Shown here in pieces: positions 8,302-14,400 of a stretch of DNA of 30,856 bases (positions within the stretch are counted from its first letter, which is position 1; every line of letters begins with the position of its first letter). A program made the position numbers and the translations under genes. The notes beneath the pieces are model-generated. The model worked only from the letters and a program-made list of their open reading frames with translations. It ran no database searches and had not been told where the DNA came from. Origin of the DNA: DATFHX01 sp035247945 (GTDB taxonomy: Bacteria; Patescibacteriota; Saccharimonadia; Saccharimonadales; Saccharimonadaceae); contig DATFHX010000020.1 in the NCBI GenBank assembly GCA_035247945.1, forward strand, positions 1 through 30,856. Reading direction: 5' to 3'.

Positions 8302-8662
8302 GATTCTGATTTACTCGAATGATTAGGACTACAAGACCAATAACGAAGCTAATGGGGCCGAGCACCATAGAAATTCCGCCTATAATAAACATGGCGACGT
8401 TAAGGGTTGTTGTGGCTGGATTCGCCGCACTAAAGAATTCACTCTCTGAGACTTGCCCGCTAAGAGCAAGGGAAATGAAATAGAGAATTACGGCGAGTAC
8501 TATACCTACGATTGGCCAAGCCATTAAGGTAATAGGAAGCATGTACCTTTTCTTTTGACTAGGAGTTGGCTGGTAGGAAGTGGCTGGCTGTTGCAGTGGG
8601 GCAGGAGGTACAGGATCCTGAGGTCCGCTAGGGGGAACGAATGGTGGCTGTTCAGGGTTCAT
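8288..8662 (-). CDS. Small proline-rich membrane protein, function unknown
   Basis: A 124-residue protein that I do not assign to a family. The first 35 residues are rich in Pro and Gln (NPEQPPFVPPSGPQDPVPPA and on) and should be disordered. Two or three membrane segments follow: about residues 41-67 (MLPITLMAWPIVGIVLAVIL) and about 86-117 (a long hydrophobic stretch that could cross twice). It resembles the many short Pro-rich-tail plus membrane proteins of Gram-positives, but that is only a resemblance. Its last 14 bases overlap prfA, which suggests coupled translation. AAGGAT stands 8-13 bases before the ATG and a TATAAT lies at 8699-8704. Confidence 0.7.
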   Translation of the reverse strand: MNPEQPPFVPPSGPQDPVPPAPLQQPATSYQPTPSQKKRYMLPITLMAWPIVGIVLAVILYFISLALSGQVSESEFFSAANPATTTLNVAMFIIGGISMVLGPISFVIGLVVLIIRVNQNHAKN

Positions 8663-8716
8663 TCTGGTGATCCTTTATTAGTTCGTTTATATATGTTGAT
8701 TATACCGTAGATATCG

Positions 8717-8743
8717 AAAAGAGGCTGCGATACACGCAGCCTC
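8717..8743 (-). terminator. Terminator after rpmE2
   Basis: A perfect 9-bp stem GAGGCTGCG / CGCAGCCTC with a 5-base loop, followed on the minus strand by TTTT. It stands 16 bases after the rpmE2 stop and separates it from the downstream operon. Confidence 0.8.
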
Positions 8744-8758
8744 CATCGAAAGGTGACG

Positions 8759-9088
8759 CTATTTGTCGGCTTTCTCTGCTTTTTTCGCTTTTTGAGCGTT
8801 AAGCTTCTTTGCTTTTGCAGCGAGTTGTTCTTTGCGAGCCTGAGCTGCTGCGAACTTAGCCTTAAAGCGGTCAACACGACCTTCGGTGTCGATAATCTTC
8901 TCTTCACCTGTAAAGAATGGGTGTGATGCTGATGAGATGTGGACTTTAACGAGTGGGTATTCGTTGCCATCTTCCCATTTAACTGTTTCGTTGGTTTGCG
9001 CAGTTGACTGAGTCAAGAATGCAAACCCAGCAACCTCGTCGCTAAATACGACAGGTCGGTATGTAGTTGGGTGTATACTGCTTTTCAT
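8759..9088 (-). CDS. rpmE2: Ribosomal protein bL31, type B (zinc-free)
   Basis: A 109-residue L31 of the 50S subunit. The N-terminus (KSSIHPTTYRPVVFSDEVAG) and the box HPFFTGEEKIIDTEGRVDRF are characteristic of L31. There are no cysteines, so this is the C-minus, zinc-independent type B form. The last 35 residues are a Lys/Ala-rich tail (AAQARKEQLAAKAKKLNAQK and on), longer than in most L31 proteins and probably rRNA-binding. TTGACC and TATAAT at 17-base spacing lie right upstream, with the -10 ending 9 bases before the ATG, so the message should be leaderless. It is followed by its own terminator. Confidence 0.92.
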   Translation of the reverse strand: MKSSIHPTTYRPVVFSDEVAGFAFLTQSTAQTNETVKWEDGNEYPLVKVHISSASHPFFTGEEKIIDTEGRVDRFKAKFAAAQARKEQLAAKAKKLNAQKAKKAEKADK

Positions 9089-9097
9089 ATCTGTACC

Positions 9098-9126
9098 ATT
9101 ATACCTTTTAGAGAGTAATTGGTCAA
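9098..9126 (-). promoter_or_regulatory. rpmE2 promoter
   Basis: Minus strand TTGACC (9126-9121), 17-base spacer, TATAAT (9103-9098). Close to the sigma-70 consensus in both boxes. The start codon begins 9 bases after the -10, so little or no 5' leader is expected. Confidence 0.8.
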
Positions 9127-9130
9127 GAAA

Positions 9131-10156
9131 CTACGCAGTCTGACGATACTTTCGGTTATGCCGCATTGAAGTGAGGACGCCAAGGCCAATAAGAGCTGCG
9201 CCAGTAAGGCCGGTAACAAACTCAGGAATCTCAACACCGGGAATGATGCCGAGGAACATGATACATGCAAGTGCTGCAATTGCGTAGTGAGCTGAATGCT
9301 CGAGGTGTGGAAGTTTATCCAAGTGACCACCTCGAACGAGAAAGATAGTCAGTGAGCGCACAAAGAAGGCGCCGATAAAGAGGCCGGCCATGATGATAAA
9401 GATATTGCTGCTCAGTGCAAATGCGCCAATAACACCGTCGAAACTAAAAGATGCATCGAGTACTTCGAGATAAATAAAACTTGCAAGTCCGGCTTTTGCA
9501 ATTGATTTTGCTGTTTGTTTTTTCTCCGTTGATTCCATACGATCTGCAAGCATGTCGACGAGGAGGTATGTAAGAAGACCTCCAAGCATTGCGACAGTAA
9601 CACTTAAGTGATGGCTTACTGGGGCGAGTGATGGGAGTGTGAGCGTAAGGATGATACCTATAACAGCCGAGAATGCCTTGAGCTGTCCAAATTTTGCGAG
9701 GAAGGACTCGAGGGGCACGAGCCATTTAATGTCACGATCCTCAATAATGAAGTTTACGAATACCATGGTAAGAAACATGCCACCAAATCCAGCAATCTCT
9801 GCGTGGATACCGTGGAGGATTTCTCCATATTTATGCCCATCAACGACAGCAAGTGAAGCTGCATCCCATGGTGCAATCCCGCCAAATAGGGCAACGATGA
9901 GGACGGGAACGACAAGACGCATGCCGAATACTGCAATGAGAATTCCCCAGACGAGGAACCGATTCTGCCACTTTTGATCCATCTTCTTTAATGTACCGGC
10001 GTTGACAACGGCGTTATCAAACGAAAGACCGATTTCAAGGACTGCAAGGAGGAGTGTCACTCCTACGAGCTGAATGTCGCGAGTAAAGAAGGCGACAGCA
10101 CCTATGATGATGAGCGCGAGTAAAAACGCCCACTTAAATTGCTTGAATGTTGACAT
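9131..10156 (-). CDS. DUF475 / TerC-like integral membrane protein
   Basis: A 341-residue multi-pass protein of the DUF475 group, related to TerC in the LysE/TerC membrane-transport clan. The hallmark acidic membrane motifs are both present: EIGLSFDNAVVNAG (41-54) and EVLDASFSFDG (231-241). About eight or nine membrane helices can be traced. Members are linked to tellurite or metal (Mn) handling, but substrate is not proven from sequence. I start at the ATG at 10154-10156 because GAGAGGAA precedes it and membrane topology begins there. GC content is close to core genes, unlike the neighbouring terC and terD, so this copy looks native or long resident. A promoter with an inverted repeat lies upstream. 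Confidence 0.88.
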   Translation of the reverse strand: MSTFKQFKWAFLLALIIIGAVAFFTRDIQLVGVTLLLAVLEIGLSFDNAVVNAGTLKKMDQKWQNRFLVWGILIAVFGMRLVVPVLIVALFGGIAPWDAASLAVVDGHKYGEILHGIHAEIAGFGGMFLTMVFVNFIIEDRDIKWLVPLESFLAKFGQLKAFSAVIGIILTLTLPSLAPVSHHLSVTVAMLGGLLTYLLVDMLADRMESTEKKQTAKSIAKAGLASFIYLEVLDASFSFDGVIGAFALSSNIFIIMAGLFIGAFFVRSLTIFLVRGGHLDKLPHLEHSAHYAIAALACIMFLGIIPGVEIPEFVTGLTGAALIGLGVLTSMRHNRKYRQTA

Positions 10157-10199
10157 GAAAATTCCTCTCTTAGGCACACGTTTGTGCAATGTACTGCAT

Positions 10200-10228
10200 A
10201 GTATACCTCCGCTTGAGACCGGAGGCAA
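10200..10228 (-). promoter_or_regulatory. Promoter of the DUF475 gene with an embedded inverted repeat
   Basis: Minus strand TTGCCT (10228-10223), exactly 17 bases, then TATACT (10205-10200). The spacer holds CCTCCG and CGGAGG (plus strand 10206-10211 and 10220-10225) as arms of a 6-bp inverted repeat with an 8-base centre, overlapping the edge of the -35. It is placed like a repressor operator. Confidence 0.65.
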
Positions 10229-10296
10229 GAAGAGTATTTGCATTATTTTAATAATCATGTTATTTTATTTATTGTCTCCAAAGAGAGATAGTGAGG

Positions 10297-10388
10297 GACG
10301 AGACTGGCGCTCTGCAAATGGTGGGCAGTGGGGCGCTTGTCTCGTCAATCTAGAGAGGATCCCCGTATGACAAGCCGGGGAAGCTGAC
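10297..10388 (+). promoter_or_regulatory. Structured leader upstream of terC, possible riboswitch-like element
   Basis: GACGAGAC (10297-10304) pairs perfectly with GTCTCGTC (10339-10346), enclosing further pairings (GCGC with GCGC, CTGC with GCAG). Further down, CCCCG near 10360-10364 can pair with CGGGG at 10376-10380, which includes most of the GGGGAAG ribosome binding site of terC. TerC-family genes are often preceded by metal-sensing RNA leaders such as yybP-ykoY, but I could not match that consensus here, so the ligand and class are unknown. Confidence 0.45.
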
Positions 10389-11423
10389 ATGGACCGTTTC
10401 ATGTTGGCATCGACGAACGGCAACCTCACCCTGAGTGTTTCGCTCTGGGAGTGGTTGATCGTCGTCGGTGTCGTCACGACGCTGATCGTGACGGACCTGT
10501 TTGTTCTCAACAAGAAGCACGAGGCGCCGACGATCCGTACGGCGGCCGTGCAGACGATCATGTACGTCAGCGTCGGTGCGGTCTTCGGGCTGTGGGTCTG
10601 GTTCCAGCACGGCGGTTCTGCCTCGGGTCTGTACTACTCGGCGTGGCTCATCGAGTACTCGTTGTCCATGGACAACGTGTTCGTGTGGAGCATGATCCTG
10701 GCCTTCTTCGCCGTCCCGCGTGCATTCCAACACCGGCTGCTGTTCTGGGGTATCTTCGGAGCCCTGATCCTGCGCTTCGTGTTCATCACGGCCGGGGCGA
10801 CGTTCATCAGCAAGTTCAGTTGGGCGACGATCCCCCTCGGCCTGATCGTGGTCTGGTCCGCCTACAAGGTGCTCACCAGTGACGACGAGGACGAGGACGT
10901 CTCGAAGTCGTGGCTGTACCGCAAGGCGACCAAGTTCCTGCCGATCGCGGGCGACAACGAGCTCACCGAGGCGGAGAAGGGGCACGCGTTCATCGTCCGC
11001 AAGTGGCGTAACGGCAAGCACCGCGTGCTGGTAACGGCGCTCGGCATCTGCCTGATCGTCCTGGAGGGTACCGACCTTCTGTTCGCGGTCGACTCCGTCC
11101 CGGCGTCGCTCGCGATCACCACGGTCGCCTTCCTGATCTTCTGCGCGAACGCGATGGCGATCCTCGGCTTGAGGGCGCTGTACTTCTTGTTCGACGCGAT
11201 CAAGGAGGTGTTCACTCGTCTCAACGAGGGGCTGGCCATCATTCTGGCCGGTGTGGGCTTCAAGCTCATCCTCGCCTCGACGGTGAGCGTCTTCGGGCTG
11301 TTCACGATGCCGGGTATCCACATCCCGACGTCGTACAGCCTCGGCTTCATCGCCGTCATCCTGCTGGGCAGCGTCATCGCCAGCAAGCTCTGGCCTGAGA
11401 AGACGGCTGAGGCGGCCCTCTAG
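10389..11423 (+). CDS. terC: TerC/Alx family integral membrane protein
   Basis: A 344-residue TerC-family protein with about eight membrane helices. Characteristic motifs are VTDLFVLN near 34-41, IEYSLSMDNVFVW (88-100) and LEGTDLLFAVDSVPAS (225-240), plus NAMAILGLRALYFL. An acidic cytoplasmic loop TSDDEDEDVSKS lies at 163-174. Family members are linked to tellurite resistance and, for Alx-type proteins, Mn(II) export or metal loading of exported proteins; the role here is not proven. The ATG at 10389 has GGGGAAG five bases upstream. GC-rich codon use unlike its neighbours points to acquisition from an actinobacterium. It is convergent with terD and preceded by a structured leader. Confidence 0.92.
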   Translation: MDRFMLASTNGNLTLSVSLWEWLIVVGVVTTLIVTDLFVLNKKHEAPTIRTAAVQTIMYVSVGAVFGLWVWFQHGGSASGLYYSAWLIEYSLSMDNVFVWSMILAFFAVPRAFQHRLLFWGIFGALILRFVFITAGATFISKFSWATIPLGLIVVWSAYKVLTSDDEDEDVSKSWLYRKATKFLPIAGDNELTEAEKGHAFIVRKWRNGKHRVLVTALGICLIVLEGTDLLFAVDSVPASLAITTVAFLIFCANAMAILGLRALYFLFDAIKEVFTRLNEGLAIILAGVGFKLILASTVSVFGLFTMPGIHIPTSYSLGFIAVILLGSVIASKLWPEKTAEAAL

Positions 11424-11437
11424 TAGAACCTCGCTTC

Positions 11438-11471
11438 ACCTGCGGAACCTCGTCTGAGAGGTTCCGCAGGT
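11438..11471. terminator. GC-rich hairpin after terC, without a T tract
   Basis: A perfect 14-bp stem ACCTGCGGAACCTC, loop GTCTGA, exact complement, 14 bases after the terC stop. No T tract follows, as in many actinobacterial terminators. Right after it is the palindrome AGTGAATTCACT. Confidence 0.6.
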
Positions 11472-11512
11472 AAGTGAATTCACTAACTATGTGAATGTGA
11501 AATTATTATAAT

Positions 11513-11543
11513 AAAAAAGAACCCTCCGAGAGGGTTCTTTTTT
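11513..11543. terminator. Bidirectional terminator between terC and terD
   Basis: AAAAAAGAACCCTC, loop CGA, GAGGGTTCTTTTTT: an 8-bp GC core flanked by six As and a run of seven Ts. It is a classic intrinsic terminator in both directions and differs in base composition from the two GC-rich hairpins either side of it. Confidence 0.85.
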
Positions 11544-11585
11544 ATTGTCAAAGATATCTTCTTATATCAATTCGTAGGTGATAGG

Positions 11586-11640
11586 CCCGTCGGGACCGGT
11601 GATCAACCGCGTAAAGCGGCGATACCGGTCCCGAAACGGG
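11586..11640. terminator. Long GC-rich imperfect hairpin downstream of terD
   Basis: GGGACCGGT (11592-11600) pairs with ACCGGTCCC (11624-11632). Inner pairs are ATC with GAT and CCGC with GCGG, and an outer CCCGT (11586-11590) pairs with ACGGG (11636-11640). It lies 51 bases past the terD stop in the terD direction. It may be a terminator without a T tract; a structured RNA end is also possible. Confidence 0.5.
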
Positions 11641-11690
11641 GGACGAAACACTCAGTGTCCGCTAGCGTCGGTCGCTAGCCCATCGGCCGG

Positions 11691-12281
11691 TTAGGACCGG
11701 CTGGGGTCGACGTCGACGCCGAAGTCCTGGGCGATGCCCGTGAGACCCGACGCGTAGCCCTGGCCGACGGCGCGGAACTTCCAGTCGGTGCCGTTGCGGT
11801 AGAGCTCGCCGAAGACCATGGCGGTCTCGGTCGCGGCGTCCTCGGAGAGGTCGTAGCGGGCGATCTCCTTGCCGGTGGCCTGGTTGACCACGCGGATGTA
11901 GGCGTTGCGGATCTGACCGAAGTTCTGACCGCGGGTGTTGCCGTCGTAGATGTCGACGGGGAAGACGATCTTGTCGACGTTGGCGGGGACCGCGGCCAGG
12001 TTGACCTTGATCGCCTCGTCGTCACCCTCGCCCTCGCCGGTGAGGTTGTCGCCGGTGTGCTCCACGGAGCCGTCGGAGGACTTCAGGTTGCCGAAGAACA
12101 CGAAGGACTTCTGGTCGACGACCTTGCCGTCCTGGCCCACCATGATGGCGCTGGCGTCGACGTCGAAGTCGGTGCCGGTGGTGGTGCGGACGTCCCAGCC
12201 GAGGCCGACGGTGACGTCGGTGAGGCCGGGCGCCTCCTTGGTGATGGAAACGTTTCCGCCCTTGGAGAGGCTGACACCCAT
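11691..12281 (-). CDS. terD: TerD-family tellurium-resistance / stress protein
   Basis: A 196-residue single-domain TerD protein, a cytoplasmic calcium-binding family tied to tellurite and oxidative stress and to membrane-associated ter complexes. Hallmarks are MGVSLSKGGNVSITKEAPGL at the start, GLGWDVRTTTGTDFDVDASA (26-45), EHTGDNLTGEGEGDDE (74-89) and FGELYRNGTDWKFRAVGQGY near the C-terminus. The acidic DFDVDA and GEGDDE boxes supply calcium ligands in characterised members. The text of the protein is very like actinobacterial TerD. I chose the ATG at 12279-12281, which has GGAGA 7 bases upstream; the frame continues upstream without coding character. GC-rich codons mark it as part of the acquired block. 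Confidence 0.93.
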   Translation of the reverse strand: MGVSLSKGGNVSITKEAPGLTDVTVGLGWDVRTTTGTDFDVDASAIMVGQDGKVVDQKSFVFFGNLKSSDGSVEHTGDNLTGEGEGDDEAIKVNLAAVPANVDKIVFPVDIYDGNTRGQNFGQIRNAYIRVVNQATGKEIARYDLSEDAATETAMVFGELYRNGTDWKFRAVGQGYASGLTGIAQDFGVDVDPSRS

Positions 12282-12630
12282 GATGGGTCTCCGATCTGCG
12301 ACTGTTCGAGTCGCGGTCGATGGAACTGAGTTGGTTGTTTCGATCCAATTCATTGACGCATCTGGATGATGCATAGCTATGAACTGGTATAAAACGATAT
12401 CAATGACTGTTAATGTGCATTATAAAACGCGTGGTGCTTTTTTGAGCAGCGCGCGTGCAACATTTGAAATTATATCATCACTATTATTTAATGTAAAGAC
12501 TTTTTTGAATTATTTTTATTTAATATCAAGAATATGGATTAATATATTGACTTATCTTATATATAATGAGATAATAATTTTCGAAAACATGCCTAGTGGA
12601 GGCGTGTTCGTCGAGGGGAATGTGGTTTTC
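12282..12630. other. AT-rich intergenic island between terD and the small membrane-protein gene
   Basis: A 349-base divergent intergenic region. The first 80 bases next to terD are still mixed in GC, then composition drops sharply: 9 of 60 bases are G or C in the line at 12481. It contains many promoter-like boxes, including TATAAT at 12562-12567 on the plus strand and TTGATA plus AT-rich boxes toward terD on the minus strand. A 10-bp palindrome CATAGCTATG is at 12372-12381. An open frame from 12379 runs through it into the gene at 12631, but the upstream part has no coding character. Confidence 0.6.
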
Positions 12631-12813
12631 GTGAAGTCGTTGAAGCTCTCGCCGCTGAAGATCGTCCTGCTCTTGCTGGCGCTCATCCTGCTCGTCGTTG
12701 TCGGCGGTTGGGTGGCCCAGATGATCTGGCTGGCGTTCAAGGCCCTGGCCTTCATCGCGGCGCTCGCGCTGCTCGCCTGGGCGGCTGTCAAGTACGCCCG
12801 CCGTGGGAACTGA
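12631..12813 (+). CDS. Small two-helix membrane protein, function unknown
   Basis: A 60-residue hydrophobic protein: a short basic N-terminus (VKSLKLSPLK), a first membrane helix about residues 11-31 (IVLLLLALILLVVVGGW) and a second about 36-53 (AFKALAFIAALALLAWAAV), ending KYARRGN. GC-rich codon use matches terC and terD. I favour the GTG at 12631, with GAGGGGA at 12613-12619 eleven bases upstream; an in-frame GTG at 12622 is too close to that site, and the ATG at 12589 lies in AT-rich sequence. No family is recognised. Position beside terD suggests, without proof, a role in the same stress module. Confidence 0.65.
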   Translation: MKSLKLSPLKIVLLLLALILLVVVGGWVAQMIWLAFKALAFIAALALLAWAAVKYARRGN

Positions 12814-12830
12814 CCATTCAACCGCTCATG

Positions 12831-12880
12831 CCCGCTCAGGGCCGCCCTTCGGGGTGGCCCTGAGCGGGCCTTTTACTTTT
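12831..12880 (+). terminator. GC-rich terminator closing the acquired block
   Basis: CCCGCTCAGGGCCGCCC, loop TTCG, and a 17-base complement with one G-T pair (12831-12868), followed by CCTTTTACTTTT. A very stable hairpin with a UUCG tetraloop, 17 bases after the small membrane-protein gene and just before the rpsB promoter. Confidence 0.9.
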
Positions 12881-12892
12881 CTATCTCTATGG

Positions 12893-12922
12893 TTAGACAA
12901 AAAGGTAGAAAAATGCTAAAAT
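12893..12922 (+). promoter_or_regulatory. rpsB-tsf promoter
   Basis: TAGACA at 12894-12899, 17-base spacer, TAAAAT at 12917-12922 with an extended -10 TG at 12914-12915. It leaves a leader of roughly 80 bases before rpsB. Confidence 0.65.
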
Positions 12923-12950
12923 GTCGAAGTAATAACAATAATGAAACAAT

Positions 12951-12986
12951 CCTCTCGAAAGCTCCTGAACTTTCTCAGGCGAGGGG
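12951..12986 (+). promoter_or_regulatory. Hairpin in the rpsB leader, candidate S2 autoregulatory site
   Basis: CCTCTCG (12951-12957) pairs with CGAGGGG (12980-12986) with one G-T pair. An inner stem CCTGA (12964-12968) pairs with TCAGG (12975-12979), leaving a one-sided AAAGCT bulge. It ends 22 bases before the rpsB ATG. S2 feedback control of rpsB leaders is known in other bacteria; its presence here is inference. Confidence 0.45.
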
Positions 12987-13008
12987 ATGAGGAATAAGGA
13001 GTTTCAAA

Positions 13009-13716
13009 ATGGCAGTATCTGTCGATATTAAGCAGCTGCTCGAAGCTGGTGTTCACTTTGGACACAAAACGAGTCGATGGCACCCTAAGATGGCACCATA
13101 CATTCACAGTAAGCGTCAGGATAGCCACATCATTGACCTTGCAAAGACTGTAGAGGGTCTCGAAGCGGCGCTTCCATTTATTACTAAGGTTGCTGCATCT
13201 GGCAAAAAAGTTCTTTTTGTCGGTACAAAGAAACAGGCGAAGGATATTGTAAAGGCTGCAGCTGAGAAGGTTAACCAGCCTTACGTTACTGAACGTTGGA
13301 TTGGTGGTATGCTCACCAACGTTAACACTGTTTCTTCACAGATTAAGAAGCTCAAAGACCTTGAACGCCGTATGGCATCTGGTGAGCTTGAAAAGCGTTA
13401 CAACAAGCTTGAAGTACAGCGCTTCCAAGAAGAGATCGATGATCTTAACATGAAGTACGGTGGTATCAAAGACCTAAGTGGCAAGCCAGGCGCTATTATT
13501 GTCACTGACGTACTTGTTGATACAAATGCTGTACGTGAAGCAAAAACACTAGGCGTTCCAGTTGTTGGTATCGTTGATACAAACGCAAACCCTGACGTCG
13601 TTGATTATGTTGTACCTGCAAACGATGACGCAATCAAGGGACTTCAGCTTCTTCTTGACTACTTCACTGAAGCTGTTGCCGAAGGTGCTGGAACTGTTAA
13701 AAAAGAGGAGAAATAA
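13009..13716 (+). CDS. rpsB: Ribosomal protein uS2
   Basis: A 235-residue small-subunit protein needed for late 30S assembly. The N-terminus (VSVDIKQLLEAGVHFGHKTS) with the box HFGHKTSRWHPKM, the segment VLFVGTKKQAKDIV, the box RWIGGMLTNVNTV and the C-terminal region VDTNANPDVVDYVVPANDDA are all classic S2 landmarks. AAGGAG precedes the ATG at 8-base spacing. It is followed directly by tsf, the near-universal rpsB-tsf pair, with no gap. A structured leader and an extended -10 promoter lie upstream. Confidence 0.98.
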   Translation: MAVSVDIKQLLEAGVHFGHKTSRWHPKMAPYIHSKRQDSHIIDLAKTVEGLEAALPFITKVAASGKKVLFVGTKKQAKDIVKAAAEKVNQPYVTERWIGGMLTNVNTVSSQIKKLKDLERRMASGELEKRYNKLEVQRFQEEIDDLNMKYGGIKDLSGKPGAIIVTDVLVDTNAVREAKTLGVPVVGIVDTNANPDVVDYVVPANDDAIKGLQLLLDYFTEAVAEGAGTVKKEEK

Positions 13717-14313
13717 ATGGGCGTTTCTATCGAAGACATCAAGAAGCTAAAAGAACTTACTGGCGTTGGTCTTACTGATGCTAAGGTGGCACTCGTGGAA
13801 GCCGATGGTGATTTTGACAAGGCACTTGAAGCGATGCGCAAGAAGGGTCTTACCCGTGCTGAAAAGAAAGGTGACCGTGAAGCGCGTGAAGGGCTAATCG
13901 ACAGCTACGTTCATGGTGGGCGTATCGGTGTTGTTGTTGAAGTGAACTGCGAGACAGACTTCGTTGCTCGTCTTGATGACTTCAAGAAGCTTGCTCATGA
14001 AGTTGCTATGCAGATCGCAGCGATGAGTCCTAAGTACGTAACCGCTGAAGAGATTCCTGAAGACGAGATGGCTCGTGTTCGTAAGGAAGCTGAAGAGCGC
14101 GTTGCAAGCGAGGGTAAGCCAGCCGATATCGCTGAGAAGATCGTTGATGGTCAGGTAAAGAAGCACTTTGCAGAGCAAGTTCTTATGAGCCAGCCATACA
14201 TCCTTGAAGAAGGTAAGACGGTTGAAGACCATATTAAAGAAAACATCGCAAAGCTTGGTGAGAATATTGTTATCCGCCAGTTCAAGCGAATCGAGCTTGG
14301 TGTAAACGAATAA
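13717..14313 (+). CDS. tsf: Elongation factor Ts
   Basis: A 198-residue guanine nucleotide exchange factor for EF-Tu. The N-terminal UBA-like domain (IEDIKKLKELTGVGLTDAKV) is followed by the core with the EF-Tu-contact motif TDFVAR (NCETDFVARLDDF). At 198 residues it is a short form like that of Thermus, not the about 280-residue E. coli form, so the duplicated core subdomain is reduced. It begins on the base after the rpsB stop codon, with AGAGGAG inside the end of rpsB as ribosome binding site, so the two are cotranscribed and coupled. Confidence 0.97.
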   Translation: MGVSIEDIKKLKELTGVGLTDAKVALVEADGDFDKALEAMRKKGLTRAEKKGDREAREGLIDSYVHGGRIGVVVEVNCETDFVARLDDFKKLAHEVAMQIAAMSPKYVTAEEIPEDEMARVRKEAEERVASEGKPADIAEKIVDGQVKKHFAEQVLMSQPYILEEGKTVEDHIKENIAKLGENIVIRQFKRIELGVNE

Positions 14314-14332
14314 TCATTCGCTACATTCTGAA

Positions 14333-14370
14333 AAAGAAGCATCCGGGAGACCAGATGCTTCTTTGCTTTT
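14333..14370 (+). terminator. Terminator after tsf
   Basis: AAAGAAGCATC (14333-14343) pairs perfectly with GATGCTTCTTT (14354-14364), followed by GCTTTTT. It closes the rpsB-tsf operon 20 bases after the tsf stop. Confidence 0.85.
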
Positions 14371-14383
14371 TGATGAACTACTC

Positions 14384-14392
14384 TGTTAGAAT
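14384..14392 (+). promoter_or_regulatory. Extended -10 promoter of frr
   Basis: TG-T-TAGAAT at 14384-14392 with a possible TTGCTT at 14363-14368 (18-base spacer). The ATG begins 8 bases after the -10, so the frr message should be leaderless. Confidence 0.55.
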
Positions 14393-14400
14393 AGCTACAT

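Larger units (their letters stand above)
10290..12880. other. GC-rich block with actinobacterial-type ter genes, probable horizontal transfer
   Basis: Three genes and their hairpins have much higher GC than either flank: 38/60 in the line at 11041 (terC) and 40/60 in the line at 11941 (terD), against 29/60 at 13141 (rpsB). Third codon positions are nearly all G or C. The block starts near 10290 in the terC leader and ends at the GC-rich terminator at 12831-12868, just before the native-looking rpsB promoter. No transposase, integrase or flanking direct repeat was seen. An assembly join is the main alternative, but the internal AT-rich segments argue against it. Confidence 0.7.

Noticed and set aside
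10350..10365. TCTAGAGAGGATCCCC resembles a cloning-vector polylinker (XbaI-BamHI-SmaI)
   Set aside because: It has an extra GA relative to the common polylinker and no flanking vector sequence; it sits in a hairpin before terC, so chance similarity is more likely than contamination.
10280..10388. Definite yybP-ykoY manganese riboswitch call before terC
   Set aside because: A short CGTCAA stretch is present but the GGGGAGTAG and AAGACC-type conserved boxes could not be placed, so only a generic structured leader is claimed.
10350..11321. 323-residue leftward open frame opposite terC
   Set aside because: A shadow frame caused by high GC; its composition (Asp, Arg, Glu, His repeats) is typical of antisense reading of a GC-rich gene.
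12379..12630. Open frame from ATG 12379 that would extend the small membrane protein to 144 residues
   Set aside because: The added part is extremely AT-rich, low in coding character and without a ribosome site; it is better read as a promoter region.
10290..12880. Insertion sequence or integrative element as carrier of the GC-rich block
   Set aside because: No transposase, integrase, tRNA target or flanking direct repeats could be seen at the edges.
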